NCBI GenBank assembly: GCA_005406025.1
Contig: BGZK01000732.1
Coordinates: 62,001-126,000, forward strand
DNA: 64,000 bases
Direction of reading: 5' to 3'
Source of the DNA: Eumeta japonica
Taxonomy: Eukaryota; Arthropoda; Insecta; Lepidoptera; Psychidae
The first letter of the stretch is position 1. Every line of letters starts with the position of its first letter. Below are positions 61,112 through 64,000 of the stretch, one piece after another. The position numbers and the translations under genes were made by a program. The notes beneath the pieces are model-generated. The model did no database searches. It had not been told where the DNA came from and saw only the letters and a program-made list of their open reading frames with translations.

Positions 61112-61244
61112 CTGTTATAATTATCATTTGAAAACCATTGTCTTCTATCAGAAAATTTAAAATCACCAATACTGTTAAAGACTTCCCATCCTTCTATCAT
61201 TAATGATATACCGTTAAAATATTGTGATTCTTCGAATTTTACTC
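61112..61244 (-). CDS. DUF4803-like gene, penultimate coding exon
   Basis: A 133-bp exon. Its acceptor ('tttttatag' before 61244) and donor ('aacag|gtaaga' at 61112/61111) are good consensus sites. It enters in phase 1 and leaves in phase 2, encoding residues 168-211 with split codons at both ends. The junction with the upstream exon restores 'VVTGVKFEESQYFNG', repeating the motif 'VITGIRF' of the previous exon. The upstream intron is only 79 bp; the downstream intron is about 1.6 kb and holds a GC-rich island (60440-60620). Confidence 0.85.
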
Positions 61245-61323
61245 CTATAAAAAGAATTGTCATATGTTTAATGACAGTTTCAAGTATGTAAATGTACACA
61301 TTGTTTCCACAACATAGGCTTAC

Positions 61324-61640
61324 CCGTGACTACCATCCCCGCCGGTAAAATGATGTCATCCAAGTTAAAGTTTACGTCGGCACGTCTAAGGTTCACAATG
61401 CTGCTGTCAAAGTTGGGATTGACCACGCCGTCCGGCAGGGCGACATATTCATCGTTCTTTCCCAATTCGAAGTCATCCGGCAGCACGTAGTGCCTCCGCT
61501 CGTAGTCCTCCAGCTGGCGCGTGACGTCCTCGCGCCAGCGCACGCTCTGCGGGAGGACGCTGCCGTTGACCATCTCGCCCTCCTGGACCTCCAGGTACGT
61601 GATCGCCCATCTCGTTCTGAAGCGTATGCCCGTGATGACG
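61324..61640 (-). CDS. DUF4803-like gene, second visible coding exon
   Basis: A 317-bp exon encoding residues 62-167, with much higher GC (61470-61600) than its surroundings. Acceptor 'ctatcactaccag' precedes 61640; donor 'acgg|gtaagc' is at 61324/61323. It begins by completing a codon with one base (phase 2 in) and ends with one base (phase 1 out), matching both neighbours. It contains 'VITGIRFRTRWAITYLEVQE', a basic/aromatic stretch 'SVRWREDV', an acidic linker and a final 'MVVTG' that continues in the next exon. The pattern V-I/V-T-G-I/V-R/K-F recurs about 102 residues later. An alternative acceptor at 61678 is discussed under the 62811 feature. Confidence 0.88.
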
Positions 61641-61754
61641 CTGGTAGTGATAGAATATAAATTAGTAATCAATAATTCTACCAAAGATATAAGACATTCA
61701 ACAACGGAAAGGTTGAAAACAGAAAGCCATTCTATTGTATAAAAGAAAAATGAA

Positions 61755-61915
61755 AAACAGTTGACCCTACAGGCTAAACCTAAAACTTCCCGCTATTATA
61801 TTTAGTACGTTCCTTGAGTTAAAAATATTCCTTATGGGCTTTTCGGGGTCAAATGTTTGATACACGGTTGACGCTGCAGGCTATCTCTAAGCCTTTTCAC
61901 TACTTTTGAAAAGAG
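61755..61915. repeat. Two adjacent ends of the 'cttcccgcta' repeat family, intronic
   Basis: 'cagttgaccctacaggctaa' followed by 'acttcccgctattat' (61757-61797), and about 110 bp on 'cggttgacgctgcaggctat' followed by a degraded counterpart (61866-61910). Both match the right end of the repeat at 12293-13230 in the opposite orientation. They lie in the intron between the exons at 63816 and 61640. Confidence 0.55.
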
Positions 61916-62810
61916 TTAACTATAGAGTTAAAACAATAGTAAACTATAGAGCTCATCACGCTCATACTAATGAGTTCTAAATTCTTCAATTTCAAACATT
62001 AACAAACTTAACTAAAAATTTTTTTTTTTCCACTACGATGAATTTCGAATAGGTTATTTGATTTTTATCTGCTTTACGGAATTCGACGCAGTTTTCTAAG
62101 CAGACAAAGATGATTGAATATCAAACATCTATCCATCAAGAATTATACACGTTATTTAGAAAAACACCTTTTATAACTATCCGCTACGAAAATTGAAAAA
62201 ATTTCATAATATTGAGAAGTTACTGTTTTCTGTAAGGTTTTTAAAAATTAATTTTGAATTTTATTGATAGAGCAGCTTACAAAATATTAAATAAACACTT
62301 TAACCGCAGTAACTTTCCCAATTTTAAGAAAATTTTTCAATTTATGTCGCTACGTAAAATGGAAATTTGCCGCTGCAAAATAAAATCCGGTTTTATTCAA
62401 CTATGATACACTTGTTGCTATTGTGCACATTTTTTTTTAATTCAGTAAAATTGAGTAGAAACACGGTAACCTAAAAATAGGAAGTCACAATATATAGACG
62501 TTTATTTGACAGAAATTTGGGTAACGAAAATTGATATTTTATAATTTGTTAACAACGACTCGGACACACATTCAGAAGGTTTTGTCTATAACACAAATAA
62601 GTTTTTGGAAGTAAGTAAATTCCTTTTTTCTTATGTTATTACGAAATCCAAAAAACAAATTAATTTTCTTTTTCCAAAAGTATTGATATAATAGAGAGAA
62701 TCATAGAAAACTGGCGTTATTATTTGACAATACAGAAGCATTAAACTACAATCTTTATACGTTACTTGTGACTTGTATTTGCACGAATATCATATGAAAA
62801 GAACATTTAC

Positions 62811-62877
62811 CACCTAATACACTCTTAAAGCCCGACAGTAAGAATAGGACAATATTAAGAGTTGTAATACGTTCCAT
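62811..62877 (-). CDS. Candidate alternative first exon (signal-peptide-like)
   Basis: On the minus strand an ATG at 62877 starts 22 codons with a basic/polar start, a hydrophobic core ('LNIVLFLLSGF') and small residues before a donor-like 'gtg|gtaaat' at 62811/62810, as in a secretory signal peptide exon. It lies inside the intron between the exons ending at 63816 and starting at 61640. It leaves in phase 1, which does not fit the acceptor at 61640, but an upstream AG (61679-61678, exon start 61677) would restore frame through 12 extra codons. That would give a 297-residue secreted isoform. Equally it may be chance; no promoter motif is evident. Confidence 0.25.
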
Positions 62878-63815
62878 GAATATTACAATTTGTTTTAGAA
62901 ATTACCAACCGCTTCGTGAGTTTTAAGTTACCAAACGTTCCAATGCTAAGGTTATTTAACTAGCCATCAATCGCTCAAAATAATGGAAGGTCTAGGTGAA
63001 TTAGGTATCACAGCAAGGTCACAAAACATCTAAAGTTTATAAGCACTACCATAGGAAAATGAAGGGTGGCGGATCCAATCATTATTCCGATCCATAGCGA
63101 TAAGGGGGATACCTGAAAAGAAACGCATACGTGTACCTGTGTAGGCCCTCGAACAAATAAAATATAAAGCATGTGCATGCAAATAACCGATAGCTAGCGA
63201 TTTATAAAATAATTGATATCTGGTTCCAAGTAAACCCATACCTTAAAATTTCAAAGTGTGGAAAAGTTTAAAGGTAAAAAAATATATTAATAATAAATAT
63301 AATAATAGCAAAATTAATAATTCCAGACGAACACATTGGAAAAGGAAAAAAATAGGGCTTGTTTTTGAATGTGAAACCAACGTTTGTTGGTTTGTAAGAT
63401 TTGTAGGTAGTAACTTTAAATCAAAACCATAATTAATTAGATTACCGTGGATGCGTAAAACCACATTTTATTATTTTCTTAATTAGTGAATTATGTACAT
63501 GATTAACATTAAAATTATATTTTAGTAGAATATTTATGTAATAAATTATAGTAGAATTATTATGTAATAAAAATGGGAATAGAAAATGACATGGTACGAC
63601 CTTAGACTGTAGATGTAGTTACACAAAAACCAGTTATCACAGCACGTTATGGTTGCAGTAGTTATTATTCTCGGCACAAACGAAATACACATCTGAGAAA
63701 AGGTCAAATAATTGCAATAACATAAGTTTTTTGTAACAGCATAACTTTTTAAACGCACCCACTGAGTTTGTTTTGCTTTCTTTTTTTCTTTGAAGATAAA
63801 AATATTTACAAGTAC

Positions 63816-64000
63816 CGATTATTGTTGACGTCGCTGTATACCGCACTTTTATTTAAGTACGCATTTTTCTTCAGAGTCGAAGGTTCACTACACAAGCACG
63901 CATCGTTACTGCCTTGACGATATTGACCTATCATCGGATCGTGTTCACACCGGTCGTCACTGATGATCGGCCCTTTATAGTACCAGTCGAAATCGAATAT
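63816..64000 (-). CDS. DUF4803-like gene, partial coding exon (runs off the window)
   Basis: The reverse strand is open from the window edge for 61 codons plus two bases to a donor 'aatcg|gtactt' (63816/63815). The joined codon CG|C with the exon at 61640 gives 'YSDVNNNRVITGIRF', a natural continuation. It contains 'FDWYYKGPIISDDRCEHDP' and a Cys cluster 'DACLCSEPS', suggesting an extracellular, disulfide-bonded region. The text resembles insect DUF4803 proteins, whose function is unknown to me. The remaining 5' exons, start codon and any signal peptide lie to the right of the window. Confidence 0.8.

Noticed and set aside
61521..61742. Forward 73-codon frame
   Set aside because: It is antisense to the GC-rich coding exon at 61324-61640.

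Overview
The window reads as nuclear DNA of an insect, most likely a moth or butterfly (Lepidoptera). It is AT-rich, almost free of long open frames, and contains one clearly spliced protein gene. It is littered with decayed transposons of types I recognise from lepidopteran genomes: mariner-type DNA transposons, RTE-like LINEs, the LINE/SINE tail containing 'ggccggcaacgcactcg', the 'ttaaccgacttcaaaa' inverted-repeat family and the 'cttcccgcta' repeat family. There is no bacterial gene organisation, no CRISPR array and no rRNA.

Layout. (1) About 1-59,000 is a gene desert. It holds at least seven mariner fossils (about 5053, 14640, 30480, 37440, 38432, 45686 and 50322), three RTE-like LINE fossils (2543, 7736, 52620), another LINE reverse-transcriptase fossil (26786), a fossil resembling the Transib/RAG1 transposase C-terminus (53345-54330), a pogo/Jerky-like helix-turn-helix fossil (55735), tRNA-like SINE sequences (9780, 10530), MITE-like inverted-repeat elements (14217, 24341, 31095, 47545), a tandem repeat of about 104 bp split by a MITE (46795-48518) and several microsatellites. 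(2) Set in this AT-rich background are many 150-480 bp islands of higher GC and higher complexity (for example 930-1265, 6400-6790, 11570-11890, 15530-16010, 31590-31960, 32740-33150, 36220-36680). They do not code convincingly and look like cis-regulatory or conserved non-coding DNA; several contain Hox/Exd-type motifs. (3) At the right edge, on the minus strand, are the last four coding exons of a real gene (64000 down to 59149). Splice sites and reading phases agree throughout, giving 324 C-terminal residues. The product looks like an insect protein of the DUF4803 type and is probably secreted; the 5' part lies beyond the window.

No operon-like or multi-gene system is visible. The most informative items are the spliced gene with its internally repeated motif, the regulatory-looking islands, and what the transposon fossils record: two mariner copies that share the same disabling stops, a RAG1-like transposase relic, and a satellite split by a MITE. 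I saw no convincing new biological system. All homology calls are from memory of protein families and were not searched.
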